From: a virus
Direction: 5' to 3' (one strand)
DNA: 22,578 nucleotides
Virus record (IMG/VR): IMGVR_UViG_3300025652_000608
Coordinates: 1 to 22,578 of that record
Shown: one piece after another, positions 11,834 through 21,401 of the stretch
Layout: the number at the start of each line of letters is the position of its first letter
How positions within the stretch are numbered: the stretch's first letter is position 1
The notes under the pieces: model-generated
Told to the model about the DNA's origin: nothing
Databases searched by the model: none
The model's input: only the letters and a program-made list of their open reading frames with translations
Made by a program: the position numbers and the translations under genes

Positions 11834-14314
11834 TTACCCCCTGTTCATCTTATCTCGCTGTACATCGATTCTTTCGCGGTTAACTTCGTTGCGTTTGTCC
11901 GCGATTTCTTCTTGGCTTTCTATTCTTGCAGAATCTGTAGTAGCGCGTTGTTCCATTTTCTGTAGCTCTACAAGCATCTGGCCTTGATCCTCTTCAGTCT
12001 TGCGCTGAAGGTCTTTTTGTTTCAGATCAAGTTCCTGCATACGAATCTGGACAAGAGGATCGTCCATTGGACTATTACCTTGTGGCATCATCTGAGGCAT
12101 AACCTCAGTTATCAACTGCTCTGTCTGCATGGAGATTAGTTTTTCCATCTCAGCAGGATTCTGCATATCCTGTTGGACTTTTGCGATCTGAGCTTGAGCA
12201 GCTTGAGGATCGATCTTACCAGTATTTGCCGAAGCTTGCGCCTGTTGGATTATACCAGCAATCTCAAACTGAACCATCTGACGAGCCTTTTGAGAGATGT
12301 GTTCCATCAAATGAGCATAAAACGTACCCATGACCTGTGGCGAAGTAGAAACCAAAGGAGTCTGCATAAACATTAAGTGAATGCGGATGTGGGCATCATG
12401 ATCCTGATCTGGGAAAGTTGTAAGTATTTCACCCATTAACGCCCTAGCGTTCTCAATCGCAGGGTCTAACGGCTCTGGTTGAGGAGGAGGAGGAAGAATT
12501 TCATCTATGTTTTGTACTTCTAGCGCCTGATACATACGTTTATATGCCGCATTTAAGTTGTGCATCTCTGGGTTTGATTGCGCCAACTGTAGTTGCGTTT
12601 GAGCTAAAGTCACACGTTGTGCCATAGAGAAGATATTCGGATCACTTACAGGAACCACGTCAATTCGATTATCAAAGTCTGCAGCCATGATCATACGATC
12701 ACCGCCTTGAACATCGTATGGATATTCTTGAGGCAGGTTGTCCCTAAAGATTCTAGCTAACACTCGGAACTCTTGCTTCTGAGCGTAATGCAACCGCTTG
12801 TGAATTGCAGACATAACTTTCATGCCGCGCTCTAGGAGAGCCACAGTGGTCCCTACAGGGGCGTTAGCGTTGGTATCACCTGTTTGCTGGTCAGCAAGCT
12901 GAACAAAGCGTCTACCGCCTTCTATGAGCATCCCAAGTAGGTTTTGCAAGGTTCCGGAGGGTTCCTTGTACGGAAGCGGGATAATAGCGTCTCTGATGTT
13001 GCCACCGGGAGCGTCAATATCTCGCCATTCTCCGGGTTGTAAGGGCTCATCGTCATTGCGAACCCTTACACCCCGAGCCTTGAACCCAGCAGGGAGGTTT
13101 GCCAAGGTTCCGGCGTCGATCAACTGGCGAAGAATGCTTGTAGCTGCGCGACCTAAACCACCAATCATGTGGATCAAACCAAAGCCGTAGAACCCTAATC
13201 CAGGCATAAACTTATAGTGAACAAAATACTGTTGCTTCTTCGCTAGAGGAGTATCCTCTTGGAAGTTTCTGCGAATAGACAGGATATGTCCCGAACCTTC
13301 ATCGACAGAAACAATATACGGAAGAGCAATTCCAGTAGGCTCTCCGTCTGGAGCCATGTCCTCGAAACCTTCAATGTCTAAATCGACATGCATTTCTAAA
13401 ATAGTGTAGACATCGTCCATATATGTCTTGGACGTGCCTTGGATCTCGTCAACTTTTTGACGGACCTCATCATCATCACCCTCAAATGTACTTAACTCTA
13501 CGTCACGGTACATTCCTGCGATCTGCATCTTGCGAATTGCGTTGGCGTCCATTTTAAGAACGTGGGTAACCCTAGAAGCGGTAGCTAAGTCCGATGCTGC
13601 ATAGGGAACAACTAGATCTTGTGCGGGAATAAACTGAGAAACAGCCCGTTGTTTGGCCTCATCGTAGTAAACTTTTTTGAAACATGAACCCGAAAGCGGT
13701 AAATAAAATAGAAGTTGATCCATATCAGGGTCAAATTCTTCCATGACTTCCATGATCTGGTAGTTCATATAATTTTTAACTCGAGTAGCCTGATCTTCTC
13801 GAGCCTGATCTTGTAGACCTAAGACTTGAGTTTTAACTGGGCCACCAGACGGTAGGAGCTCCTTGTAGGCTTGTGCTTGGAATTGGGTCACACTCTCCGC
13901 TATAAGCGGGTGAGTGACTCCAGAGGCCCCTTGAAACGGCTGTGTGCGCTCGATCTGCTTAATACCAAGCTGATCCAACCCTTTAGTGTAAGCTTCTTCC
14001 CACTCAGACCTAGACTCCAAGTCATCCTCGTATGAGGCGCGAAGATCCGACGATAGTTCTCCTAGATAACCTTCGTCAAGTTCTTCTGCTAAATTCGCGT
14101 CATGTTCTAAGGGGATGTCAACTTCAACACCTTCCATCGATTCCATCAAGGATTGGATAATAGCTCCACCCTGACCGTCATCGAGAACTTCGGCCCCGCC
14201 TTCAAATTCTTCTGGCTGCATTACATCTACATCAACAGATGCTTGTGTAGGCAACATATCTTCCATTCTAATTCCAGAATCAACTGGGCCCATTGGGCGT
14301 GGTGGCAAGGCCAT
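11834..14314 (-). CDS. Portal protein
   Basis: This 826-residue protein forms the dodecameric ring at one capsid vertex through which DNA enters and leaves. The acidic N-terminus (residues 1-90) is followed by SEWEEAYTKGLDQLGIKQIE and RTQPFQGASGVTHPLIAESV, a hallmark of long portals in this group, then QFQAQAYKELLPSGGPVKTQ. Further landmarks are LPLSGSCFKKVYYDEA, LVVPYAASDLATASRVTHVL, YFVHYKFMPGLGFYGFGLIH and a stem-like helical region. The last 150 residues are Gln/Met-rich and heptad-like, consistent with an extended barrel or a tail that contacts internal proteins. It directly follows the terminase (TAATG). The size is at the large end for portals but usual for this group. Confidence 0.88.
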   Translation of the reverse strand: MALPPRPMGPVDSGIRMEDMLPTQASVDVDVMQPEEFEGGAEVLDDGQGGAIIQSLMESMEGVEVDIPLEHDANLAEELDEGYLGELSSDLRASYEDDLESRSEWEEAYTKGLDQLGIKQIERTQPFQGASGVTHPLIAESVTQFQAQAYKELLPSGGPVKTQVLGLQDQAREDQATRVKNYMNYQIMEVMEEFDPDMDQLLFYLPLSGSCFKKVYYDEAKQRAVSQFIPAQDLVVPYAASDLATASRVTHVLKMDANAIRKMQIAGMYRDVELSTFEGDDDEVRQKVDEIQGTSKTYMDDVYTILEMHVDLDIEGFEDMAPDGEPTGIALPYIVSVDEGSGHILSIRRNFQEDTPLAKKQQYFVHYKFMPGLGFYGFGLIHMIGGLGRAATSILRQLIDAGTLANLPAGFKARGVRVRNDDEPLQPGEWRDIDAPGGNIRDAIIPLPYKEPSGTLQNLLGMLIEGGRRFVQLADQQTGDTNANAPVGTTVALLERGMKVMSAIHKRLHYAQKQEFRVLARIFRDNLPQEYPYDVQGGDRMIMAADFDNRIDVVPVSDPNIFSMAQRVTLAQTQLQLAQSNPEMHNLNAAYKRMYQALEVQNIDEILPPPPQPEPLDPAIENARALMGEILTTFPDQDHDAHIRIHLMFMQTPLVSTSPQVMGTFYAHLMEHISQKARQMVQFEIAGIIQQAQASANTGKIDPQAAQAQIAKVQQDMQNPAEMEKLISMQTEQLITEVMPQMMPQGNSPMDDPLVQIRMQELDLKQKDLQRKTEEDQGQMLVELQKMEQRATTDSARIESQEEIADKRNEVNRERIDVQRDKMNRG

Positions 14315-15777
14315 TAGTAATACTCCCGTTTACGAGGGACGAAGTCATCCCCATCGTCTTCTCCGTCTAACGAAATAAACCCGCCTTGTCGAAAACGCAT
14401 TAGTGCTAGTGTCATACTATCACAAAAATCATCATTGTCACCATTGGGAAATGAAACTACTTCCTCAATGACTTCTTCTGCAAATTTCTTATCGTCCGGA
14501 GCCCATACCATTCCTGATTCAAACATAGGAGCTACCATATGCATCCGGCTAATTTTATCATTCCCTTTACCTGGGGAGAAACCCAGTGCGGGGATGCCTT
14601 TAAGTCTTAGCTCTTGAATCAAAGGCGTACCTGTAGCTTTAGCCTCGATCAGAACCATGTCCGGCTCCCAGTATTCGTATTCTTCGAAAGCCTGTTCTTT
14701 TAACTCTGGAAAATTCCATCGTCCTCTTTGTGCGTCTAACAGAATAATGTGATCTGGGCCACCTTCTTCTGGTTTGAACACACCCCAAGTAGTAATTGCA
14801 GAATAGTCGGCGGATTCTTTTTTGGAGAACGCTGTATCGTAAGACTGCAGTACATAATCCAATCGAGGAATCTTTTCCTCTTCCCAACGGTTCCACCACT
14901 CTCGCTTAATAATAGCAGATTCAGATCCCGTGGGGTTCTGCTGCCACTGAGCGTTCCATTTCCCAACAGGCAACGAAGCTTTAATCGACAGCAAAGCGTC
15001 TTTTGCCCAGAACTCAGGCCACAACGGCTCGTCACTAGGCATAATTGCAGGAAATTCCACAACTTCCCACTGATCCGACATGATATCGCTGCCCTGTTGG
15101 GCCAGTAATCTGCCTGTTAAATCTTTTTTACCCCAACGGGTCATAACAATTATGATAGCGCCGCCCGGCTGTAGACGTTGTCTAGGTCCAGAGGTGTACC
15201 ATTCGTATGCATGGTCGAATGCAGTAGAGCTTAACGCATCTTGTTCCGAATGCGGGTCATCAATGACGAGTAAATCCGCACCACGACCCGTAATGGCAGC
15301 GCCAACACCCGCCGCAAAGTACTCAGCACCCAAGTCAGTGCCCCAAGTGCCCGCGCCTTTATTGTCTTCTTTAAGGTTTGTATTCGGAAAAATAGTTTTG
15401 TACTCTGGGTCATCGATTAAATCCCTCACTTTACGTCCAAATCTCACCGCCAACTCAGTGTTGTGTGTGGCTTGGATGATTTTTAATTTAGGATTTCTAC
15501 CTAGAAACCAAGCAGGCATCAAGTAGGATGCAAACTCAGACTTCGAATGACGCGGAGGCATGTTGATAATCAATCTCTTGAGTTCTCCTCGCGCAACACG
15601 TTCAAGTTTTTCGGCAATAATCCGGTGATGACGGCCCTCGATGAAATTATCATACACATGATGGACAAAGGGCATGAAGCTTTCGTGAGCCTTTTCCCTC
15701 AAGTCCATGCGTTTCTTGGCCTCGGTTAAGGCCAAGATTTCTTTTAACGCTTCTTCTGGTAGTGCTTGTAAGTTCAT
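14314..15777 (-). CDS. terL: Terminase large subunit (packaging ATPase/nuclease)
   Basis: This 487-residue motor protein pumps and cuts DNA at the portal. The ATPase half has a Walker A-like loop PPRHSKSE (74-81) after RLIINM, an adenine-side ATHNTELAVRFGRKVRDL, Walker B LLVIDDPHSEQDA with Asp173-Asp174, and the coupling motif MTRWGKKDL (212-220). The nuclease half has the RNase H-like acidic residues Asp314 (QSYDTAFSKKESADYSA), Glu378 (DMVLIEAKATG) and Asp453 (DNDDFCDSMTLALMRFRQGG). The end is acidic. The ATG overlaps the stop of the giant virion gene (ATGA) and its TAA overlaps the portal ATG. All expected motifs are present and the length is normal. The small subunit is not identifiable in this window. 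Confidence 0.93.
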   Translation of the reverse strand: MNLQALPEEALKEILALTEAKKRMDLREKAHESFMPFVHHVYDNFIEGRHHRIIAEKLERVARGELKRLIINMPPRHSKSEFASYLMPAWFLGRNPKLKIIQATHNTELAVRFGRKVRDLIDDPEYKTIFPNTNLKEDNKGAGTWGTDLGAEYFAAGVGAAITGRGADLLVIDDPHSEQDALSSTAFDHAYEWYTSGPRQRLQPGGAIIIVMTRWGKKDLTGRLLAQQGSDIMSDQWEVVEFPAIMPSDEPLWPEFWAKDALLSIKASLPVGKWNAQWQQNPTGSESAIIKREWWNRWEEEKIPRLDYVLQSYDTAFSKKESADYSAITTWGVFKPEEGGPDHIILLDAQRGRWNFPELKEQAFEEYEYWEPDMVLIEAKATGTPLIQELRLKGIPALGFSPGKGNDKISRMHMVAPMFESGMVWAPDDKKFAEEVIEEVVSFPNGDNDDFCDSMTLALMRFRQGGFISLDGEDDGDDFVPRKREYY

Positions 15778-18700
15778 CTAGATGTAGCCGCCGTATAGGT
15801 CCTTCTATCATATTGTTGTCTTCGTTGTCCGGGGCCCGTGTCCCCAGGGCGTATAGTCTGTCCTGTATATGGTCTAGTACCTGCACCCGCCCGTAATCGG
15901 TAGGACTCCTCGATCTTAACACAAGTAGGACCGTTAGGTGCATCCACAAGCTCGTACCCTTCTGGACATTCCATAACAGGATTACCCGCAACATTTACGC
16001 CAAGAGCAGGAGCTACAGTGCCACCACCCGTGTCTACAGGTAGACCAACTGTTACCCCGTCATCTGTTTCAGTAAACGTTGGAGTTACAGGATTATCGTT
16101 GTCATCCTCTGGAGGGACATAGGCGGTGTTGTACGGAACAAACGGGCTGTTGGTGTTCGTAACAGTTTCCACAGGAACTTCTGCTGCAACATTGTTGACA
16201 GTTTCGTCTGTTAGAAGTCTTGGAACTTCTTCTACCGTCTTCATTCCCGGAACCTCATCTTCGATACTGATCGTAATCCCCTCGGTTGGGTCAGCTACCT
16301 CAGTGTTGTTCGGAATTACCACCTCAGTGCCTGCTAGGTTTACATCAGTTGTAGCCGCAGGTTGCACATCGAGCATGTCAGGGCGACGAGTATCGACAGA
16401 AGTGCTTTCTGGAACCTCAACTTCCGTAAAGATTGTTTGTAGATCGTTTTCTACTACCGTGCCTTCACCAAGTTGAGACTTCCCGTCAACTGAAAGGTTT
16501 GCTTGGTCACCGATAATGCTGCGTAAATACGCAGCCGAGTCTGATAGAACTGAATCATTGATAGGAACAACATTATCTACAGTCACAGACCCGTCAATCT
16601 CAGGAGTGTTAAGTTTTGGAGCCACAGCGTTTTCATATGCTGCGTTCCCCGCTGCTTCCGCTGCTATTGCATCCCCAGTTTCCGCTAAAGTCTGGGTATA
16701 CGACTGTTCTTGAGCCTGTATAGCGGCGTAGTTTTCTTGAGCCTGCTGATCAGAAACCTCGGATAAGACCGAAGGAGGTCCTTGGTTCGCGCCAACAGTG
16801 GATACTTCGGTAATTTTGCTTCCGAAGTGTACATTCCGCTCATTTTCGTTGGTCGTATCATAAATTTCAACAGGCTGAAATCCAACTTCAGGCTCTGTAC
16901 TAAACGTAACCGTTTGACTGTAGTCATCCCCAGCTTTTCTAGGTCCAACATCTTCTCTCAAAACTAACTTAGCTGTACCGTCTCCTACAACCAGTTCGGT
17001 AGGAACCTCGGTGTTTTGAAAAAGACCACCAATTTCCATTACCGCGTCATTGTTCATAAAGATAGTTTGCTGGCTACGAGGCTGTACACCTGAAATTTCC
17101 CCGTCTGGCTGACCAAACCTAGTGCGCTCCGCTCGATCTCTGACCGTAGTGCCGTCCCCAAATGCGTCATAAGTAGAGCCTTTAGCCGTTGTGAACGTCT
17201 TAACTGGATCCGCTGATAAGACCGAAGGAGGGCCAGTGTTTACCTCGGGGGCCATAGGAGCAAGTTCAATGCCACTCATGGACGAAAGAAGGTTGGCGTT
17301 TGCTGTTTCACGCGCTGCTGCTTCCGCTTCCTGACGTTTAGCCGTGGCAGTGTTAATGTCATTCTCTAGGAAAAGATCGAGGGCCGTCTGACCGTTAAGA
17401 CTTTCACCAGCATTGGCTTGTTCAATAACGTCCGCTGCCATTTCTTCCGACAACATCGAGTTGATTTCGGAAAGAGTGTCCTCGTTTATGCTTCCAGACT
17501 TAGAAACTTCGTCCCCAGCTATTAAACCAAGCATATCCGCTTTTTCACGGGCTGCTCTTTCAGATACCTCTGTAGCAACCTCAACTGCATCTTGCATTGG
17601 AAGCTCTAGTTTAGAGGCTAACTCAACAACGTTACCTGTTGTTGCAGACTGCTCGAGAGAAGCATCATTCAAGATCATCTCAGATAGCAACGCTGAACCG
17701 TCACTCATAGACTTCAGCCGTGCTTCCTCCTCCATCATAGTAGTTTGATCTGTAACTTGCGTGTTGTTATCCGCTCGAGGCGTTACCATAGGTCCTTGAG
17801 CAAATCCGGAAAGATCATATGACTTACCATCTATGGCGTCAAACACGTTGTCATATGAAGTAGTAACAGATGAATCCGCTATGTTTCCTGCAGTAGGACT
17901 TAGATCTGGATTTAAGATTGAACCGTACAAAGTATTTCCAGACGGGTCCACCATCGGTCCGCCATCTGGTCCAGTAACCGTGCCATCTGATGCAATCCCA
18001 GAGTTATTTGAGCCATCGGTGTTAACAGATTTAACCGCATTGGGATTAAATCCTGGAGGCGAAGCCATAACAGCCCCCGCTCCACCAAGAGCCGTACCTA
18101 CGGCTGCACCTTCCTCATCAAACACAGGATAAATTTCATCTATGTTTTGTCCGTCACTTTGTATAACGGATTCAGCAAGAGTGGGTTCTAAGAATCCTTC
18201 ACTTGCAAACCCTTCTAAGAAAGGAGCCGTATATTTTGTTTTGCCCGGTATTTTATTCATCAACCCAAAGGTTAAACCTTCAACTATACCCATACCAGCC
18301 GCGTAAGGCGTGATCTTCTGGACATAATCATTTTTCAACTGAGCCGCTTGATCGTTGCTAATAGGACCAAATTCTCCGTTAGCGATCCTCGAATCCATCC
18401 TGTTTTCAATCTCAGTAACAAGTTCCCCTGTGGTCATCGTTGCACCAAGACCCGCACCTGCAAGAGGGTTAAGCATAGAAGTCCCGACGATAGCCGCTGT
18501 AGTAGGAGCGCCGTACACGATTTCAGAGAAGAGAGCCATTGGATCGGGACCAAAGGACCCAGTTCCAAAGATGTCTCGGTCCTTCGCCTGACCAAATGTG
18601 GTGTCTTTAATATCCTCAAGACGCTGTTCTTTGCTTGCTTGGATTGTATCCGCAAAACCTCCGATAGTGTTAGCTACCTGATTGTCTGTTCCCGCAACCA

Positions 18701-20147
18701 TGCCCCGCCGATTTGGATCTGCACCCAAAGCTCTAGCAAAACCAGGGTCAATCTCAGAAATAACATTCCCGCTAGAATCTAATTGTGGAACGCCACTTAA
18801 TGCATCGCCAAACATATACTGATCCGCCGGATCAAAATAATCTATACCTTTTTCAAGACCACGGGTAACCAGTTCTCCCGCTTGCATTATACCTGCTGTA
18901 GTAAGACCGCCAATGCCAGTGCCCTCACTGGCTGCGTATTCTGCTTCCGATTCGGCCCGTAAACGGTCATTCTCCATAATCTTTGTCTGTAACGCACTAG
19001 GGAACCCCATGCTCGGAGGACCGGTGTTCGGTAAGTTAGCATCTCTTAAAAAGTCTTGTTGAGTGTAGTCCGCGTAACTTGTAGCGTTCTGAGCAGTCTG
19101 AACCCCACCTTCGTCAAGCGCAGCCAACTGAGCCTCAAGTTCACTAGGAGTAGAAACGCGGTTCTGGAAGTTCATCACCGTGTCTTCGTAACCAGGTAAA
19201 CCGCCTATCCCACCTATATTGTCTGTAACACGCTCGTTATCGCTGAATGTATTGCCGCGATCCGCGAAATCTAACTGTGCCGCCGCTGCAAAAGGACTGC
19301 CGCTTGCAGTCTTCGTGTAATCTACCGGAGATACAAAGCCCGGTGACCCCGCGCCAGTAGTAAAATAATCTTGAACCGCTCCAGCATCAGGCTGAATCAT
19401 GTCACTAGGTGCAGGAGCCGCCAATAAATCTAACGGGCTAACGTCTGCCATACCCGCTGCTTCAAGCTTCGCGTTGAAATCTAACGTTGGTTCTGGACGA
19501 AGTTGCGGACGTGGACTGGTTTCGGGAGCCAAGTCCGTAGTGTAACTCTTACCGCGATAATCAAATGTTTTGTCGCCTCCACCCGCCGCTCGGGCCGCTG
19601 CAAACGCATCGTTAAAAGAACCAGAATCGTCAGATCCACCCGTGAAACCATAGTTGGGTTTAGGAGTGTAGTTGGTATTGCCTACCTGTGCTGCATACGA
19701 ATCGCTCGCACCAAAACTTTTAAAGCCGGATTTGATAAACTCAAGAAAATCCCCGTCAGTAGCCGAAGACTTGGAAGCAGCATAGGGACTGCCCTCTTTC
19801 ATAGAGATTTCTGCAATCTTAGCTTTGTTATTATTATTGCCATCGTTGCCTGCAACAGAAACAGCCTGCCCTAACCCTGCATCTTTGTTCGCGCCAGTGT
19901 ATGTACGAGTAAGCATCTCGCTGCCGTTCTCGTTTGTACCGTGAGAAACCCATGAGAATCCATCGCCTGCATATGTACCGTGTTTTGAAACAGAACCAAG
20001 TTGCTTTGTAGGAGCGCCTTTGGCTAAATTGCCTGTGGCTTTTTTCTTCGAAGACTTGTTATCATTGTTGCCGCCACCGCCGCCGCCACCTTCACTGTCA
20101 AAAACTACTGGGTTTAGATGCCGTAATGGCCCAAATAAATGTCTCAT
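15774..20147 (-). CDS. Giant virion protein, likely internal/ejection protein
   Basis: This is a 1457-residue protein. The N-terminus holds a run of glycines then Asn/Lys (SEGGGGGGGNNDNKSSKKK), followed by long low-complexity, Ser/Asp/Ala-rich stretches. A hydrophobic, Gly/Ala-rich block at about residues 535-690 (GAPTTAAIVGTSMLNPLAGA; AAGMGIVEGLTFGLM; GAAVGTALGGAGAVMA) looks able to enter membranes. A short motif NxGPPSxxS recurs three times (near residues 372, 970 and 1118). Near the C-terminus MECPEGYELVDAPNGPTCVK is a small two-cysteine module seen in phage virion proteins. It is encoded between the lysozyme-like gene and the terminase, each junction overlapping by ATGA. Size, membrane-active block and position suggest a protein ejected with DNA, but I recognise no catalytic domain. 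Confidence 0.7.
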   Translation of the reverse strand: MRHLFGPLRHLNPVVFDSEGGGGGGGNNDNKSSKKKATGNLAKGAPTKQLGSVSKHGTYAGDGFSWVSHGTNENGSEMLTRTYTGANKDAGLGQAVSVAGNDGNNNNKAKIAEISMKEGSPYAASKSSATDGDFLEFIKSGFKSFGASDSYAAQVGNTNYTPKPNYGFTGGSDDSGSFNDAFAAARAAGGGDKTFDYRGKSYTTDLAPETSPRPQLRPEPTLDFNAKLEAAGMADVSPLDLLAAPAPSDMIQPDAGAVQDYFTTGAGSPGFVSPVDYTKTASGSPFAAAAQLDFADRGNTFSDNERVTDNIGGIGGLPGYEDTVMNFQNRVSTPSELEAQLAALDEGGVQTAQNATSYADYTQQDFLRDANLPNTGPPSMGFPSALQTKIMENDRLRAESEAEYAASEGTGIGGLTTAGIMQAGELVTRGLEKGIDYFDPADQYMFGDALSGVPQLDSSGNVISEIDPGFARALGADPNRRGMVAGTDNQVANTIGGFADTIQASKEQRLEDIKDTTFGQAKDRDIFGTGSFGPDPMALFSEIVYGAPTTAAIVGTSMLNPLAGAGLGATMTTGELVTEIENRMDSRIANGEFGPISNDQAAQLKNDYVQKITPYAAGMGIVEGLTFGLMNKIPGKTKYTAPFLEGFASEGFLEPTLAESVIQSDGQNIDEIYPVFDEEGAAVGTALGGAGAVMASPPGFNPNAVKSVNTDGSNNSGIASDGTVTGPDGGPMVDPSGNTLYGSILNPDLSPTAGNIADSSVTTSYDNVFDAIDGKSYDLSGFAQGPMVTPRADNNTQVTDQTTMMEEEARLKSMSDGSALLSEMILNDASLEQSATTGNVVELASKLELPMQDAVEVATEVSERAAREKADMLGLIAGDEVSKSGSINEDTLSEINSMLSEEMAADVIEQANAGESLNGQTALDLFLENDINTATAKRQEAEAAARETANANLLSSMSGIELAPMAPEVNTGPPSVLSADPVKTFTTAKGSTYDAFGDGTTVRDRAERTRFGQPDGEISGVQPRSQQTIFMNNDAVMEIGGLFQNTEVPTELVVGDGTAKLVLREDVGPRKAGDDYSQTVTFSTEPEVGFQPVEIYDTTNENERNVHFGSKITEVSTVGANQGPPSVLSEVSDQQAQENYAAIQAQEQSYTQTLAETGDAIAAEAAGNAAYENAVAPKLNTPEIDGSVTVDNVVPINDSVLSDSAAYLRSIIGDQANLSVDGKSQLGEGTVVENDLQTIFTEVEVPESTSVDTRRPDMLDVQPAATTDVNLAGTEVVIPNNTEVADPTEGITISIEDEVPGMKTVEEVPRLLTDETVNNVAAEVPVETVTNTNSPFVPYNTAYVPPEDDNDNPVTPTFTETDDGVTVGLPVDTGGGTVAPALGVNVAGNPVMECPEGYELVDAPNGPTCVKIEESYRLRAGAGTRPYTGQTIRPGDTGPGQRRQQYDRRTYTAATSR

Positions 20148-20557
20148 GCTGCTTTCCTATGCCATTTCTCGTCACGCTTACTACCGTCCGGATACAATCG
20201 TAAACCCTCCGCAGTTTTGATTTCTGGGTAATTATCACACAAAAACGTCTGAATGTCTCGTATAAATCTAATAACCTGCTTTCGACCCGCCCTACATTGG
20301 AACTTCGGAAAGAACAATATACCTTCCTTGCGAGTGAAAACCTCGTCCCCGTCCCATGTATCGGTGTCAATCTCCTCGCGAGTGAAGAACCCCCAAGTAC
20401 AATAACCAACAACCTCACCATTTAACCAATGAACAAAACAACGATCATGGTCTAACGCTGATAGTATTGCGTTTCGAGCCCCGCCAATCGTTCGATCCTC
20501 ATAATAAGTGTCTTCTAAAACCAAAGTCATAACCCTACCAATAAGATCGTAACTCAT
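20144..20557 (-). CDS. HlyC-like acyltransferase candidate
   Basis: This is a 137-residue protein. The core CFVHWLNGEVVGYCTWGFFT resembles the 'NG-x-VVGY-x-TW' strand pair of toxin-activating lysine acyltransferases (HlyC family, a GNAT-like fold). The middle (DTDTWDGDEVFTRKEGILFF, then PKFQCRAGRKQVIRFIRDIQ) matches the family's later acidic turn, hydrophobic strand and A-G-x-x-x-x-I/M helix. The end (GLRLYPDGSKRDEKWHRKAA) is basic. In HlyC a His and an Asp are catalytic; candidates here are His36 or His43 and an Asp near residue 68, but I cannot align them with confidence. The gene ends inside the start of the 1457-residue protein (ATGA), recalling hlyC-hlyA order. It could instead be an unrelated GNAT-type protein. 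Confidence 0.5.
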   Translation of the reverse strand: MSYDLIGRVMTLVLEDTYYEDRTIGGARNAILSALDHDRCFVHWLNGEVVGYCTWGFFTREEIDTDTWDGDEVFTRKEGILFFPKFQCRAGRKQVIRFIRDIQTFLCDNYPEIKTAEGLRLYPDGSKRDEKWHRKAA

Positions 20558-21234
20558 TTCAAGCTCCCAATGCCGCCTGGTGTAGAATATCTCTGTATCA
20601 TGTCCGCATTCGGTAAAGCTGTAGGAATACCCTTACTCAAAGGACTCATCTTCCCGCCACGCCGAAACGTGCCCGGAGGTGTAAGACCCTTGGGCCGAGG
20701 AGCGTTGCCCCCGCTTAAAAGCTTTCGAGCCGCTGCCATTAATCCAGAATCTTTCTCCGCAACCTGTGGAGTCAACTTCATACTGTCTCGAGCCATCTGC
20801 TGCAAATTACCGTCCTTGTCCGCAGGAATCCTAGTCGCATAGTCCGATAACCGTGTGCCATTGGAATCAGACGGGTTATATTCCCCGTCAGTCTCAATGA
20901 ACTTCTTCATTCCAGACTTGCCACCTAAATGTGCCATCGCCAACATAGACTCCGGAGACAAAACAACCCCGCCAACCTGTTGACCAATGAACTTATCAAG
21001 CCCCTGATCAGCAACAAACGTTAATATATCGTCCTCATGCCAAGCTTGAACTTCCTCTTGTAACGCAGGATTAGTCTGGAACTGGGACATCGAGAACTTC
21101 TTGCCCGTTGAAGACATGAAATCTGATAAACGATCCGGTCCGAACTGGTATTTACCAGAGAAACCTTCAGAATTACGAGCACCATAATTACCGCCGCTTT
21201 CCGACTGACCTAAACGTTCCCTAAATGTAGACAT
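20554..21234 (-). CDS. Lysozyme/transglycosylase-like virion protein
   Basis: This 226-residue protein begins MSTFRERLGQSESGGNYGAR. The E-S-G-G-x-Y pattern (Glu12) followed by NSEGFSGKYQFGPDRLSDFM is typical of small lysozyme-like or lytic-transglycosylase domains in phage virions, where Glu is the catalytic acid. Helices with QTNPALQEEVQAWHEDDILT and SPESMLAMAHLGGKSGMKKF complete the domain (to about residue 130). The rest is Pro/Gly-rich and basic, without further recognisable domain. I moved the start from a TTG at 21,255 to the ATG at 21,234, which has GGAG eight bases upstream and matches the domain onset. It is the first gene of the leftward array and is coupled by ATGA to the next. It probably opens the wall locally during DNA entry. 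Confidence 0.72.
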   Translation of the reverse strand: MSTFRERLGQSESGGNYGARNSEGFSGKYQFGPDRLSDFMSSTGKKFSMSQFQTNPALQEEVQAWHEDDILTFVADQGLDKFIGQQVGGVVLSPESMLAMAHLGGKSGMKKFIETDGEYNPSDSNGTRLSDYATRIPADKDGNLQQMARDSMKLTPQVAEKDSGLMAAARKLLSGGNAPRPKGLTPPGTFRRGGKMSPLSKGIPTALPNADMIQRYSTPGGIGSLK

Positions 21235-21344
21235 TAATAAAGCTCCAAGGTTCAAGAACCTCTATACAACATTCTCGAATGAAATTACACCCATGATTTT
21301 TCTCGGCCCAAGGTGCTTGTGTGCTGGGTACAAGTGCTAATGAA

Positions 21345-21373
21345 ATTATGCCCGAATAAATTTACCACACCAA
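21345..21373 (-). promoter_or_regulatory. Candidate leftward sigma70-type promoter
   Basis: On the minus strand TTGGTG and CATAAT are separated by 17 bases. The -10 differs from TATAAT at one position; the -35 matches only TTG. Transcription would start near 21,338, about 100 bases before the lysozyme-like gene, making this the most plausible driver of the leftward array. A direct repeat overlaps the -10. The match is modest and a phage-specific promoter could lie elsewhere. Confidence 0.35.
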
Positions 21374-21401
21374 CTAAATAGCTGCCGTGGAGCGCGATGC
21401 A

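Noticed and set aside
11834-14314. Long plus-strand open frames opposite portal, terminase and giant-protein genes
   Set aside because: They mirror strongly supported minus-strand genes, lack ribosome sites and give Ser/Leu/Arg-rich translations with no recognisable motif.
15774-20147. RTX calcium-binding nonapeptide repeats in the giant protein, suggested by the HlyC-like neighbour
   Set aside because: Gly/Asp-rich patches exist (GGGGGGNNDNK, GGSDDSGSFND), but there is no regular GGxGxDxxx series, so I do not call it an RTX toxin.
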